Position numbers and translations under genes: made by a program | The notes under the pieces: model-generated | Told to the model about the DNA's origin: nothing | Seen by the model: the letters and a program-made list of their open reading frames with translations, nothing else | Database searches by the model: none | Part shown: positions 11,371 to 25,500 of the stretch, in pieces | How positions within the stretch are numbered: the first letter of the stretch is position 1 | Layout of the letters: every line of letters begins with the position of its first letter | Source of the DNA: Sipunculus nudus | Lineage: Eukaryota; Annelida; Sipuncula; Golfingiida; Sipunculidae | NCBI GenBank assembly: GCA_026874595.1 | Contig: CM049316.1 | Coordinates: 69,237,176-69,301,175, forward strand | Direction: 5' to 3' | DNA length: 64,000 bases

Positions 11371-14300
11371 AACCAATATGCTGGTTTAAGGATACAATAA
11401 TCGTATCTTAACATGATTGAAATGACCTCTTGTACAAAGGTATCTCATTAAAATTATTCTAGTTGATTCATTGTGCCATTCCCGGCAAGTGATACTCAGT
11501 GATACCTATCTCCACTAACGCAGAACAGCAGAACAATTTTATTATTAAAATCTGGAGCCGGTGATCGGAATCTGCTGCAAAAACTGAACATTTAATATTT
11601 AAATAGAAACCTGTACAAATAATCATTATAACTTATCAATAGGCGCCCGTGTCACCTTGTTTTCCACAGTGATTACAAAGCCAAACCTGATAATCCTGAC
11701 AGCGCACGTTAAAGAACACAACATCACATGCGTAAATCTTGATTGTATGAACAATGTTTTCGCCTGTCAAATCCATTATTCAGCTTGGAAGTAGAATGTT
11801 AAATCACACAAACGTACGCAACTTCTACAGTATATTACAGTACGGTACTGCAGTACAGCTCCACCCCCGTGTTACTACTCTGTTTGTTTCCTGGTCGCTC
11901 CACTTCGTCCAACAAATTCTGACATGACACGCATTGTTTAGGCCGAAGTTTCGGCCTGTTGTTGCCCAAGACGCCTTGCTCGGACGGATTCCGTCATCAC
12001 AAGTGATTATATTTTCTTCTATGTATGCTTGTGCTTACAACGATCTCTTTCTCCTGGTACACAATGTCTAAATATAGATATACATTTATTTTTTTATTAT
12101 ATCTTTTTTTGCGGGGGGGGGGGGGTAATGAGTTCTCTGGCAAACATCTGGATCAGGATATTAAACATGTTCCATGTGAAATAAGTCTAAAGTTAATAGT
12201 TATCTTTGAAAATGACTTCAGTGTTTTCAATTGTGTACGATGGAGATTAATCAACATAATTAAGGTAAAGGAAAGAAACAGTTGAAAATTCTCTGTCATT
12301 AGTAGTAGGCCTATATACCAGTTCGCTCGGTATACTAGTATATGGAAGTCCGTAAAATTCGTCCGCAACTTTCGGCTCCAGTGAGATATAGATGCACCTT
12401 ATAAGTTAAATAGAACTAAATACAACCAAATGCTCTGAAAGTTGGTCTGTCTGTGAAAGATATATAATATCAAAAGTTCATGTCATTTGATACAACAAAA
12501 TATAAAAAAGGGGAAAAAAAAGAAAATAACGTACCTAACACTCAATGCGAGTTGGTGCCAGTAGGTCCCGCCCTTGAGATAGAAATGTCTAACAGAAATT
12601 TATTATCAACGTCGTGTTCCCAGCAGATACATTTATATCCTCAGTGTTGTATATTTGAGGGAAAACCTGATTTTCATAAAGGGATATGTAAATATTTATT
12701 ACAAACGAGTAAGCCTCTCATTCCGCTGAAGTCTGGATGTTACTAAGCCCTTCGGATTGAGTAACACAATCCGTGCTTTAAACATGACTACACTAAGGAA
12801 AGAAAAGATGGCGTCAAAGCGCTGTAGTTGAGGGAATCAGGGACCCCCACCCTAGGCGCCCCTTTATTAGCAACGCTAAAGATGATATCTAAGTGAATGT
12901 TTAATTATTATCTATTTACTATTAGGCCCAAAGATTAGGGGAATTCAGACTAGGTAGAGATGAACAGCTAATATCTATAAATATTTAACTGGATGCAAGG
13001 TAAGACCGAGCTGACTTAACAAGGATGCTTGTTTAGTGGATGTGATGTTGGTCTCTTTCTACATTGGATTTGGTAGGATTATGTCTAGAGGAGAACCGAA
13101 TTTATCTTTGGTTTTTGTATGCTTGTGGTCATTTATTTAGATTTAAATTGAGTTAAAGTATTTATCCTGTTGTAAGTGTTTCAATGTGACATCTACTAAG
13201 GAATTACAGTACATGCTGGATTTTTTTTCTCTTGCACGATTGACACCAGACCTGCATACCCTGATGGAGGTATAAGGAAACAAAGCTGACCAATCTATTG
13301 TTTTTTTTATTGAAACATATTTATACAGGCTACCCCGTTTAGACAAGATTGTCTGATCTGCCTAAGGCCCTGTTTGGAAATACAATTAAGAAAATGACAA
13401 TGTAAAATGCAACAAACAATGACACTATGATAAAAGTGGTTTACGCAAGATATAATATTAAACAGGAAAATATATGAAAATGACAAGCAGTGTTATAAGT
13501 TGTGTACTCACGAGAATGAGAAAACTAGGAAATATACCAGAATATGAAATAAAATGTAATGAAGTAGGACATATGAAGGACATAGGAAGTAGCATTACGA
13601 CACAAAGGCAGTTTCCACGTTTCTACAAATTACGTGATAATTTTTGAAGACTATTGCTTTGATAACAATGCCTTTAACAATGCCTTCAGCATGTCTTAGG
13701 AGGGGATTGTGGAATACATGTAATTATGTCTACCTAGGCTCTTGAAAAATGTCCTGTTTTCCAGATCATAAATATATAACCGAAGATCAGTCAGTACGAA
13801 ATGTAATCATGTAAGTTTTATAATTTCCGGTAAAACCGTGCTTCATAACAAAGTAGACCTAACAATTCCCATGGAAAGTCTTAACTTCAAAGAGGTTATG
13901 TTTTTACCAATATCTCAATATTAGTTCGTTTGTCTGTTAGCGGGATTACACACAAGTCGCTGAACCGAATTTCACACTAATTTAGGGAAAGTTCCTTTTA
14001 ATTTGGGAGCTGATCCGGGATAGGCAGGTGGATTCAATAGAATTCATTATATAAGTTTTTTTGCGGAACTTTGCTGGGGGGAACAGAGCAACCGGGACAC
14101 CGGAATGTTCATTTTTGGGCTGTTGGCATATATTTCAGCCAGTGATGCCTGTGCGCTGATGTTTTGGACTAAATTCTGATGCCAGTGGGTAGATGAAATT
14201 AAATGCTGGCCGCTTTGGTTCCACTTTTCAGGGCTGTGTCCAAACACAGAGTTCCCCTGAACTTTGCGCTCTACTGGACGTCATTCCAGTTGTTGTTGAT

Positions 14301-14667
14301 TCCATACTGACATATATGTACCCAGTACACTCGCATCAATACTCTCTAGGGTACTGGGAGAGCCTAATTATTTAGCTCTATACACGCGTTCCTGTCTGTC
14401 AATTACATACCATTCGCTCATTAAATCAACTCTTATTAGTCCCCGGGTACCTTGTAGCTGAATGATTTATTTGTTTTGTCGGTTTCGTATTATTGTAGTC
14501 TGCATATGGTAGTTTATTGATATTTCATTCTATTCTAATCTTGTTAAACTCTTTCAGAATTTTCTAACACTTTTAATAAATTGCAATGTTTTTTGCTATA
14601 TGTCCCATCAAAGTTTCTTGTGTCTTTTGACAATTTAAAGACTTTAAAGTGCTATTAGTATTCCTGC

Positions 14668-15985
14668 TCTGGTCTGTCTTGCTTGTCAGGTAGGGTCTGT
14701 TGTTGCCTACTCCAGCTAGATCGAGCAACGTCTCGCCATTCTGGTCTAGTGTTGCCTAGTCCAGCTAGATTCGGTCATTTCTCGCCATCCTGGTCTGTTG
14801 TAGTTCAGTCAAGTCCGTTACGTCTTTCCAGATCTGGTATGCTCTGGCCTAGTCCAATCAGAGTCAGTCAAGTCTCGTCAGGTCTGGTCTGGTCAGAACG
14901 GGTCCAGTCAGATCTAGTCTAGTCTCGTCAGGTAAGGTCTGGTGTTGCCTAGTTCACTCAGATCCAGTCACGTCTCGTCAGATCTGGTCCGGCCTTGTCC
15001 ACTCAGATCCAGTCACATCTCGTCAGGTCTGATCCGGCCTTGTTCAGTCAGAACCAGTCACGTCTTGTTAGGTCTGATCCGGCCTTGTTTAGTCAGAACC
15101 AGTCACGTCTTGTCAGGTCTGGCCAGGACATGTTCAGTCAGAACCAGTCACGTCTCATCAGGTCTGGTCCGGTCTTGTTCAGTCAGAACCAGTCACGTCT
15201 CGTCAGGTCTGGTCCGGCCTTGTTCAGTCAGAACCAGTCACGTCTTGTCAGGTCTGGTCCGGCCTTGTTAAGTCAGAACCAGTCACGTCTTGTCAGGTCT
15301 GGTCCGGTCTTGTTCAGTCAGAACCAGTCGCGTCTTGTCAGGTCTGGCCAGGACATGTTCAGTCAGAACCAGTCACGTCTCGTCAGGTCTGGTCCGGCCT
15401 TGTTCAGTCAGATCCAGTCACGTCTCGTCAGGTCTGACCGGTCTTGTCCACTCAGATCCAGTCGCGTCTTGTCAGGTCTGGTCCGGCCTTGTTCAGTCAG
15501 ATCCAGTCACTTCTCGTCAGGTCTGGCCAGGACCTGTTCAGTCAGATCCAGTCACGTCTCCTCAGGTCTGGACCGGCCTTGTTCAGTCAGAACCAGTCAC
15601 GTCTTGTCAGGTCTGGTCCGGCCTTGTTGAGTCAGAACCAGTCACGTCTTGTCAGGTCTGGTCCGGTCTTGTTCAGTCAGAACCAGTCACGTCTTGTCAG
15701 GTCTGGCCAGGACATGTTCAGTCAGAACCAGTCACGTCTCGTCAGGTCTGGTCCGGCCTTGTCAACTCAGATCCAGTCACGTCTCGTCAGGTCTGACCGG
15801 CCTTGTCCACTCAGATCCAGTCGCGTCTTGTCAGGTCTGGTCCGGCCTTGTTCAGTCAGATCCAGTCACTTCTCGTCAGGTCTGGCCAGGACCTGTTCAG
15901 TCAGACCCAGTCACGTCTCCTCAGGTCTGGACCGGCCTTGTCGAGTCAGATCTAGTCTAGTCTCTTTAGGTCTGGTCTTTGGCCT
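14668..15985 (+). repeat. 45-bp minisatellite with 359-bp higher-order repeat
   Basis: The unit reads GTCAGGTCTGGTCCGGCCTT then GTTCAGTCAGAACCAGTCAC then GTCTT. About 29 units fit in 1.3 kb, well conserved from about 14990 to 15950 and degraded at both edges. A variant order repeats at 359 bp: GGTCTGACCGG starts at 15431 and again at 15790, and GGCCAGGACATG starts at 15346 and again at 15705. That equals seven 45-bp units plus one 44-bp unit. Because 45 is a multiple of three, several frames stay open for 100-200 codons; these are repeat artefacts, not genes. Confidence 0.93.
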
Positions 15986-18307
15986 CTTCTAGTACCGAAA
16001 GTAGGATTAGTATGAGACCATGCTATTTATACATGTTTTTTTCCCAATAATTCTAGCTTTATAGCATATCAGGAAAGCCTAAATATCCGTTAGAGATTTG
16101 CAATAACGACTCTTTTTTTATTCTTACCCAAAACATTACACGACAGCAGGGTGAAACACGTTAACCAGTGTCAGGGGAAACGACCTAATATTTATAAACA
16201 AAAACCTCAGTTGCCATGGAAAAGGGCAGGTTTTTATCAGGGACAGTCAAACCCGAGGTGACTTTTACAGCTTCCTGTTATATCGGGGGATCATTACCCT
16301 CAGATCAAAGCTTGAATTAGATCGACCTTATGAGGTTCATGGCCCAGTTAACACCACGGGAAAAATCTTAAGTACGTTCCCATCAACGATCTTTTATGTC
16401 TCAAGTTCAGAAGAAAACTGCTTTATTGCGGTCATTCAGTGTATTATAGTATTGAACGGTTACCTTTGGGAAATGTTCCGTACCGACCCTTTGTGAATGG
16501 TACCGTAAAGGATCGTAGAAATCAAATTGTTCTCGTATTTAGATATAAGGCAGCCTTAATTGGATGTTCTCCTAAATAAATGGCAACAAAAATAGTACAC
16601 TGATCCGTTTATCTTCGGTTTACCGCTCGGCAGTTACGACAGGAATGCAAAAGTGAATAGTAATAAAGGATAATAATCAGGGAAGCATTGTTCAATATCA
16701 AATGTTGTGGATAAATTAAGGTGTGTAACTGAAACATGGTATATCGAGCTCACAATTTATCAATGAAATTATTATTCCGACATGGAAGCAGCCAGTCACA
16801 GCAGCGTCGACATTCTTTTCACAAAAATGTTGGGTCCGAATGCTTATTTATTGGCGTGTGATCAATTTTATCTGGTGCAGATGTAGGTGCCTTTTTTTAA
16901 GTATTCCTAAAAGTTACTTTCCCCTGTGTCAAGAAGGGGTTCATATCTTAAGTTATCTTTCATATATTTCCATGCCGCAGTCATTGATAATTGAGTTTCT
17001 TTTTATTTTTATTATCGTTATAGTTATCCTTGTAACCAGGATGAATGGGGGTTAAGTGAAAAAAGAGCTAATAAGTAATAAGTATAACTGCAAATCTGCC
17101 TTGACGGAGTCGCGTATTCTGTATTGAAACAAACTTGAAGCGCCCCCATGTGGCTTAATCTTGGCTTCGATCTTATTGACAGTTCTAAGTGACTATAGTA
17201 CTTCTCATGAAAAAAAATATTGGGAAAAAAAAACCCAGATATTTTAGACGACCGACTGACCAAGTGGGTTAGTAAATTGTGCACTGCAGAACAAATGTAA
17301 CACAACAACACGACTATATAATTGATTTGACTGAAAATGTACCTCCAAGCCATTTGTCTGAAGCGACTGTTATATAGGAAAATCTAATAAGACTGCGGTC
17401 ATGACGAGCATGGTCCTATCTGTTTATTTAAAATAAATTTACACGAGTCATGTTGTTTCAGTAAGGTTTGATCATTATGTTTAAAAATAAAAGGGTTGGA
17501 TGAAAAAACGAGGATAACAATGAATCAAGAATGGTAGCATAATTCGTTTTTATTTAGTGATGAACCCAGTTCGTTGAAACTACAGTTAAATTAGTATGAA
17601 ATAATAATCAAATAGAACAATAAAATTATTATATATACATAAGGACATTTGTAAAGATCTGACGTCGAGCAGTTTATTAAATTAAAACAGAAGGTTAGGA
17701 CTTTTGGCTTCACTGAAGCCTGTGTGAACATTTCGGAGTTCGGAAAATGAATTTATAACAAACCTTTTTATTTCTCTGAAAATTATTTTCAATTTCGTGC
17801 GGACGACGTGGCCTTTTTTTCTCATGTGAAAGTTTAAAAGCATCCTATATATTTTGTCCCTTGAAGCACGTTTCTCAACCTTCTTTACTTTATGGGGGTT
17901 TTATTTCAAGCAAATGGGATGGACCAAACAAGGCCAGTCATTAACATAACGACAGTTTTTGTTTGACATTACCCAAATACCCTGATCAATGGAACAGTAA
18001 TGAATGAAGAGGTCTGAGTTGTATGCACATGGTATAATTGTATATATAACATGTCAATTCATAAATACCGTCTACTTGTGATGATATTAGCTTTCCTGTT
18101 AGCGGACTAAGTGCGATCTAGCTAGGTTACACTTGTTTTAAAGGGTATTTATTTGGAGATATGCTACAAATAAAATACAGGCTGTTTTATGCAATACTAA
18201 CATTGGAATGTCTTATGTACTATGAACATTGGAATGTTGGATTGTAATATGTACTGTAAACCTTTGGGTTGTTTTATATACTATTAACATTGTGAAGTCT
18301 ATGCCCA

Positions 18308-18312
<5 letters not shown>

Positions 18313-18362
<50 letters not shown>
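18313..18362. repeat. (GA)n microsatellite
   Basis: Pure GA tract of about 50 bp. Confidence 0.95.
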
Positions 18363-18368
<6 letters not shown>

Positions 18369-19192
18369 CAAAAATATATATACGCGTGAAATAAAAAGTA
18401 CACTTTCAATACAGTCATGTTTTATTATCCTTGACACAAGAAGACTGGAATATATAAATAGCTGTCTGCATTGCCCTACCGAATCACCGTACCATAAGAA
18501 ATCTGTAATGTGATAAATTTTATCGATTTCTCGCCGACAATAACAGAGTTTCCACCTCACTCTATGAATCACAAGTCACTGCGATAGACTGCGAACTAGA
18601 CAGGCACACTCCGCCAAATTTATACAAGAGAGTGACTCAAATATCGCGTGTCAGATACAGGTATTGTTGCAGATTGTACAAAACTCTAGCGACCACAGAC
18701 TAATGATAAAAAGAGGGTATACATGCAAAATGCTTGTTCATCAGTTTAATATCTCATTAAAAAATCAGAAAGGGATACATTAATCATAACTGCCTACATA
18801 CCAGTATATCACGTAGTCTAAAAAGTGAGGGCGGCTATGTTGTATATATGTTTCCAGGGGAACGAGCCCAACAACGTGTACAGCTTATCACACTCCCCAA
18901 CTCAGTTACTGGGACGTAATCCAAGAGTGAGGGGTCTGTTTTTAACAGGTAAAAGTGATCATTTTTGTATACACAATTTGTAAACCAGTCTTTGAAAATA
19001 TATTGTAATTGCTTCCTAGGATCAACCTAGATATCACCATTAGACATCATTAGGATATATAGGCCTATGTTTTCCCCGTGCTTACGTTTTCGGATAACTT
19101 GGCTTGGGTATGACAACAGACATGTACATGTACTTATTTTTTTGTAAACTCTGGTCCTTGCGCCTACAGGATAACGTTATAATGGTCCATGT

Positions 19193-19195
<3 letters not shown>

Positions 19196-19263
<68 letters not shown>
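19196..19263. repeat. (TA)n microsatellite
   Basis: Pure TA tract of about 66 bp. Confidence 0.95.
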
Positions 19264-19266
<3 letters not shown>

Positions 19267-20144
19267 GAGTAAAGAGTGATATTGACGTCTTATAGATAGA
19301 CTAACTTGTTTATTATCACACAAGTATCGAATTAAAGGGGGGGGGGGACTCGACACTTTACTGGCTCCGTACTGATGACCATGCAAATTTAAAATTTATG
19401 GTTGATTAATTTGTTAATCAGCTCACATATTCTGCCGTTTGTGAGGTTTATTGTCATGAACAAGGTCACCGCTTCAGTGCTTCATTTTAGAAAAGTAACT
19501 AGGATGAGAATTAATTGCAGGAATTTTCAGCGAAACGCTTTTTTCTTAATTCTAAAACCTGTCACACATTTTGACTTAGAAATTTTTAAACAAAATATAA
19601 TCAGGAAAGACTCAAGTGCAGGTACATATCAACTTCGATTTGGCAATTTCAGTTTTGACAGTTGCAAACAGACGACAAAACAGAGCATAAATAACACCAT
19701 ATAATTATGACATTGATGGTCTCACTCTAAAGAGATAAAAAGTAAATACCTATATATATATGAGTATTGATATAATTTATTTCTTTTGATCTGAGCATTT
19801 TTAAAGCCGATAACATATTGTTGACGCCATATGTGTCGACTGGCTCTCTGTCTCACAATCTCGAGCACCACCTGTAAGGCGTTTACTGAACTAAGCAAAC
19901 TCCAAAATGTTCGCATATTTTCATGATATATTACAATTCAACCAACTGACAAACATGTTTTTGTCTTTTAATAAAATTATCAAATTCAATTAAAATGTCC
20001 ATTTTTAATTTCATATACTGCAAAAATAATCGCATTGACCCCAAAATTTTATTTTAAAATTTAACAAATTTTGCCATATATAGATATCATGTGTAAAATA
20101 TCTGAGAAATTCGAGAAGTAGGAAAAAGTGTCGAATTGCCCCTT

Positions 20145-20408
20145 AAGCGTTAAGGCTTCTTCTCTGCTTTGTCAGGTGGTAGGCCTAGGTGGGAACACTA
20201 GAGAGGTGTTGATATACAGTTACGTTTGAGTAACAATGAGTAAAGTTCACAATGTAAGAAAGAGTGTATTAACATTCTAGGTGGATATCAAGTAAGAATT
20301 CAACCATACTGCCCTGTTTGGGCGTTTTTCAGCAGCACGCGTCGCTACACTAACGAAATTACGCGAAACTGCACGTATGCGGACTTCATTCACATTATGA
20401 CGTCACGT
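20145..20408 (+). repeat. dispersed repeat, copy 2
   Basis: Same-orientation relative of 6235-6494, ending in the same CATTCACATTATGACGTCAC segment. The next 200 bp (20409-20600) is GC-richer than its surroundings, has no recognisable coding content and does not match copy 1. Confidence 0.6.
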
Positions 20409-21381
20409 CACGGGTTGCTAGGTACAAGGTGAGGCCCTCCGTGGTACCGCCCACCGTTTTCAATCGCAGTCCCTATCCAAGTCGCTTGTCCAATGCAGAA
20501 ATTGTCCGACTTGAAATCGGTCGAGTTTATGCCGAGAGCCGGATACCCAACCGTAATCTCTCTCGCTGAGGGATGGGGAGGTACGATTTCCAAATGCTCT
20601 GTCAGGCTTGGCAGTTGTCTTTGCAGTAAAAGTGTATTTTAGAGTTTTTTTACGGACACGTTTTCCACAAACAATCAACGATAATTATTCTGTATTATAG
20701 AGGAGGTGTATATGAAATAAGGGTTATATATACGCATCGCAAACTGTAAATGCAAACTTCAGAGTATGTACTAATATGTCTTATTCGCCACAGAATTTAA
20801 TCGTCGGCCATAACATTATTCATAACGTAATTGACTTCACTGTTTAAACAATGGCCAAGACGAGTTGTATAGGACTATCAACATTTTATGCTCTGTTTCT
20901 TATTCAATATGATATTATTCCATGAAGAGTCCTTATTTTTGTATATATAGATTTCCTATATAGGACAGAATACTTACAATTTATGTAAGTACACGCCTTT
21001 AAGAAAGCCTTGAAAAAAAACCCTCTAAAACACACTTTTACTGTCTCTCCCGCCCCGTCCATGGGACCCGTTAGATGTACCATACTTGGTCGCCGGTAGG
21101 CCTTTCATGGGCTACGTGAAGGAAATAATAAACATAAACGATAGCAACACTATATAACTTAATAATGTATAGTATAAAAAGGGATGAATAATAAATAATG
21201 TAAAATGTACCTACACTTCAGCTACAGGCTAACCCGACTATACCATTAACACGCAGCATTTTTATTCATTTTAGGAAGAATTACATAAAAATGAAGTCTG
21301 CCTAATACATGGATGAAAAGTGTCCTGACTAGATCTGGCTGAAATACTTACAGAGGCTCAGACCCCGAGACATAGTCCTCC

Positions 21382-21633
21382 ATGGCACATGCGCAGTCCG
21401 CGCCTCTTGGGTCTTTATCAGACGACGACGCTAATATTTCGCACAAAAATACAACAAAGTCAAAGAAGTCAAGGAAGACACCACGGCGGAAGCGGAAGAA
21501 GAAACGGCCTAAGACATGCGCAGTGCGTTTGGACAGACAGATAACGGAAGTGATTACGCTCGTGGGTGAGGATGGTACCAGCAAATTTACTTGGCCCGCT
21601 TTGGATGTTGGGGACGAAAACGGAGATGGAAAG
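21382..21633 (+). CDS. MATCAP: MATCAP exon 1: basic disordered N-terminus
   Basis: Residues 1-84. Rich in Lys/Arg/Ser/Thr with an acidic SDDDAN patch. It ends AAAG|GTAAGA in phase 0. A possible acceptor TACTTACAG at 21345-21353 suggests that the 5' UTR is spliced just upstream. Confidence 0.75.
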
Positions 21634-22432
21634 GTAAGAATAAAACTCTTGATATGCATTGAAACAACTTTTGGATTTATATTAAAATGAAGGCATTACG
21701 CGATGGATAATACTCTAATCTAGAATTTCCAAAGAAATTTTACAAGATCAAGTTTACATGTAAAGTTTTAACATATCAGGTCTAATGCTGAGAAAAATTG
21801 CCCTGCTATAGCTCAGACTTCTGAGTTTTTTAAAGTATTAACACCTGTGTCTTTGCACAATGTCTGTTCAGGTCTCCTGGGATATCTCATCATATCTTGA
21901 TGGGGAGCTAAAATTTGCAGCTAACTGCTACGATATGTGCCTTGCTGTAGGATAAACCACTTTCATTCTAGAAATACAATTAAAATACATAAAAATTGAG
22001 AAATTGCAAGTGGGGCTAACAGTCAAACAGCTATTTGAATGTTTATAGCATGATTAGGAAACCAAATACTATGATTATTAGTCCATCAGTTCCGTTGACT
22101 AGAATATAAGTCACCCTTGCTTGAGCATTTTTTTAGTGGTTGGTGTTTTTTTTTGGGGGGGGGGGGGGGGGGGGGGGTTGAAGTAATATAAAACGCCGTC
22201 TCTTGAAGCTCTTCCATTCACATAAATGAAAATCTAATAAATCTTTCGAGTGGAGTTTGAATACTAAGCTTTAGTTGTTTTTTCAAGGACAGCTACATAT
22301 CCTTTGCACTAGTAGTGTAAGAAGGTAGGTGGAAAAGTCAAACCATGAAGATTTTGTATACAGTTTGACTTCACATATCTGTTATAATTATCAACCAAAA
22401 TGGGGAATAACACAAACATATATATATATATT

Positions 22433-22514
<82 letters not shown>

Positions 22515-25500
22515 CGTTTTTGCTTTTTAAAAATATTTTTTGGGGGAGGTAATTCTGGTTTCGGACTTCATGACAGGGCAGTATCATACAGTTCTTCTTT
22601 TTAAATCCTGGCGTCAACCAGGCCCGATGACAACTGTACCTGCGGGCCCTGGGTGAGTGTCACCAGAAATCGGTGACAATATGTACGGTGTTTTGTATCA
22701 TAGTTTAACGAAGTCTGTTCTCTATTGATATTGACGTGAAACGTCATCCTAAAGCGTTGACAGGTCTTGATTGTATATATATATATTGTGTATTCTTGTA
22801 TGGATTCCCATCGGCTATCAGCTGATTTATCCGTGTCACGCATCGTGTGTAATTATTTCTGGTATGTGGGTCGCCAAGGTGACGCTAACAGTCAAACTAG
22901 GTCACATATATCCTTATATGGGACACTTGAGAAATGAGCCAATCAGAGAACCGGATCGCCGTATTGTGACGACGATTGTGACGTCAGAGTTCAGGGAGAG
23001 ACGCTGGAAGCTGCCTTCAGTTGGGTCTTGAAGCTTGAGGTGGCAGCACGCACGCACGGGAATAAGAACATTGAAACGCCAGGAACGGCATAGAAGCAAG
23101 CTTCTACATGAGGCAAAGACCCAGCTCATGAGAACTCAGCCGTGCTGCCGACAGAGCTTCGTATTGGCGATAAAGTGAGAGAGCGTTTGTCACCTGCCGG
23201 CCTAGTTCAGTTTGACCCAGAAACATAACCGCCGTAAGCCGTGAACCCATTGCTACACGAGCAAGGTCAAGGACTCTAAGCTCAACGTAAACAAAGGGCG
23301 CTATTACATTCATGTGATCGTAAACCTACCCGGGTCGCTGACAAGCAAGATCAGTTGAAGATCGTTAAACTCAGAAAGACTATATGCTGCTAACCATACG
23401 CTAGATTCTACACAAAACAGTAACCAGAGATCTCTGAAGGAACTGGACTTTATTGGTTTTTATACAAACCACGGACTCAGTAAAAATATCCTGTAATTTT
23501 AATGTGAAGGACTGTCGTATTGACACATCAACGCACACACACACATCTACATCTTTGTAAGTATTGTCTTGAATTATATTGTGAATTTAACCTGATGTCT
23601 CATAGTTTCTATTGATCTGGGTGTATGATTGTCTGGTATTTTAATACACGTCCTTAAAAGAACCTGGAATGTCACCTGTAATGGCCGGGATCTAATTTCT
23701 TGATTAATGAAATCAAGTGGCGAGCGTTAACCCATCCTATTGTTTTATAGGATATATCCGTTGTAAAGTTTTCACGTTAAGTTAGGGGTGACATTGTATG
23801 GCGAGCGTGCCAGGATATAATTAGCCTTAAAAAAAAAAACTGGCTAATTACAGTAAGTTTCAGAAATTTTGAACTGAGAAAACAGTACTGAAACCAGACA
23901 TTCATATACTCAAACTAGAGTTGATCTGAATTAATAATTGGAAATGACACCAAACTGATGTTGTAGTGTATACTTGCACAATGAAATTACCCCACTGTTA
24001 GGAGTTAATATTTATTCAGTGAGAATATTACCTGAAGCACAACATTGTTTCAGGATTAGCATATACCTTGAAGATTTGGCTAGAACACATGCATGTTTTG
24101 TGAGTAATGCTAGTTCAGTGATACCTGAACATCATTACTGGTTTGATATAAACCCAGATTAGAGTGAAAATTTTTGATGTTGTTAGATACGCCCTGGTAT
24201 AATTTTTCCTACACTGGTTTGTGATTGGTCACGTGGTAGGGTCTCTTTACAGGTAAGTTTACCCCTCCCGATTGGCATGGTAATCATAGGTGCATGGTGT
24301 TTATTGATATCTTGATATCCATCCGTCCATCCGTCTGACCCTTCGTCCGACCTTCCGTCCGTCCATCCGTATAAGTAGATTTTGATGCGTAGAGCTACCG
24401 TAGTGTAATTGTACGGATTCCGCCGGTTCGTTAGGTTGGCTTTAACAGTACGTATTTACGGATTTTTAAGAGCGGATATTACTAGATACTGGAATCTTAC
24501 TAGGTTAGAGCGTTACCATGGAGACGTTAGAGTCACTTGTTAGATGCGGACAGGCCTTGGGACTTAAGGACCAGGCTTTACAAGATTATGTTGAGGCTAG
24601 ACGGCGTGCGGATGAGGAACGTGAGGAAAGAGCTAGGCAGCGGGAATTAGAGCGCGAGCGAGAGGCTAGAGCCCACGAATTAGAGGTTCTAAGGTTGAAG
24701 TCTGACTCGGGGGTTAAAGAAGAGAGAAGTAGGGATGTATTCCCGAAAATCCAGCTTCCACCTTTTGATGAGGCTCACGATCAGCTAGATGCATTTCTTG
24801 AGCGATTTGAACGATTAGCTGTATGTCAAGGCTATGATAGGGAGAACTGGGCGTTACACCTGAGTCCGTTACTGCGGGGTAAGGCACTAGGGACTTACAC
24901 ACAGTTATCGGTTAGTGAGGCCATGGATTACGATAAGTTAAAGATAGCCTTGTTAAAGCGATACCAAATGACCGAAGAGGGTTATCGACACAAGTTTCGG
25001 ACTTGTAGGCCTGAGCGAGGCGAAACGCCGAGTCAGTTTGCGGTGAGACTGAGTGGATACCTAGACCATTGGATAGGGATGGCAGGGGTCGGAGGTGACT
25101 ACGACGGGGTAGTTAACCTGTTGATGTGTGAGCAGTTCGTAAACTGCTGTAGTAGGGATCTCTCTATGTTTTTGAAAGAGAGACGGTGTCGTGACTTTGA
25201 TAGTATGGTAGACTTAGCCGAGAGTTATACGGAGGCTCACGGTGTACACAGCCTTACAGCAGGTCCTCGTTATGGCAATAATGTGCCGCGTCCAGCGCAA
25301 CCGGTATCCCAGCCTAGAGAGAAGCGAGAGGTTGAGCGCAGTCCGGACGGTCAGACATTTAAGCCATCAGGAGGCATCAGATGTTATTTATGTAATGAAC
25401 TGGGACATAAGGCGCGGGAATGTAAGACTAGTGCCCGGTCGAGGCCTAGGTCTTCCCCTCAAGTAGGGCGTGCTGCTGGCGATCAGCAGAGGTATAGGAC

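Larger units (their letters stand above)
6616..14667. other. gene-poor stretch
   Basis: No gene recognised over about 8 kb. It contains the tRNA-like inverted repeat at 7759-7861 and microsatellites at 10421, 10571, 11200 and 11338. Open frames here are below 100 codons and several merely translate TA repeats as Tyr-Ile. Confidence 0.5.
15986..20144. other. no gene recognised
   Basis: AT-rich sequence with (GA)n at 18313-18362, (TA)n at 19196-19263 and a poly-G run near 19338. No domain or convincing exon seen. Confidence 0.5.

Noticed and set aside
14942-15992. Several overlapping open frames of 100-211 codons
   Set aside because: All are translations of the 45-bp minisatellite in different frames; no codon structure or domain.
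21348-21659. 103-codon frame on the minus strand
   Set aside because: Shadow of MATCAP exon 1, which has splice sites and frame continuity.
22601-23313. Open frames of 69-86 codons inside the LTR, repeated at 28151-28899
   Set aside because: They recur only because the LTR is duplicated and match no LTR-encoded protein I know.
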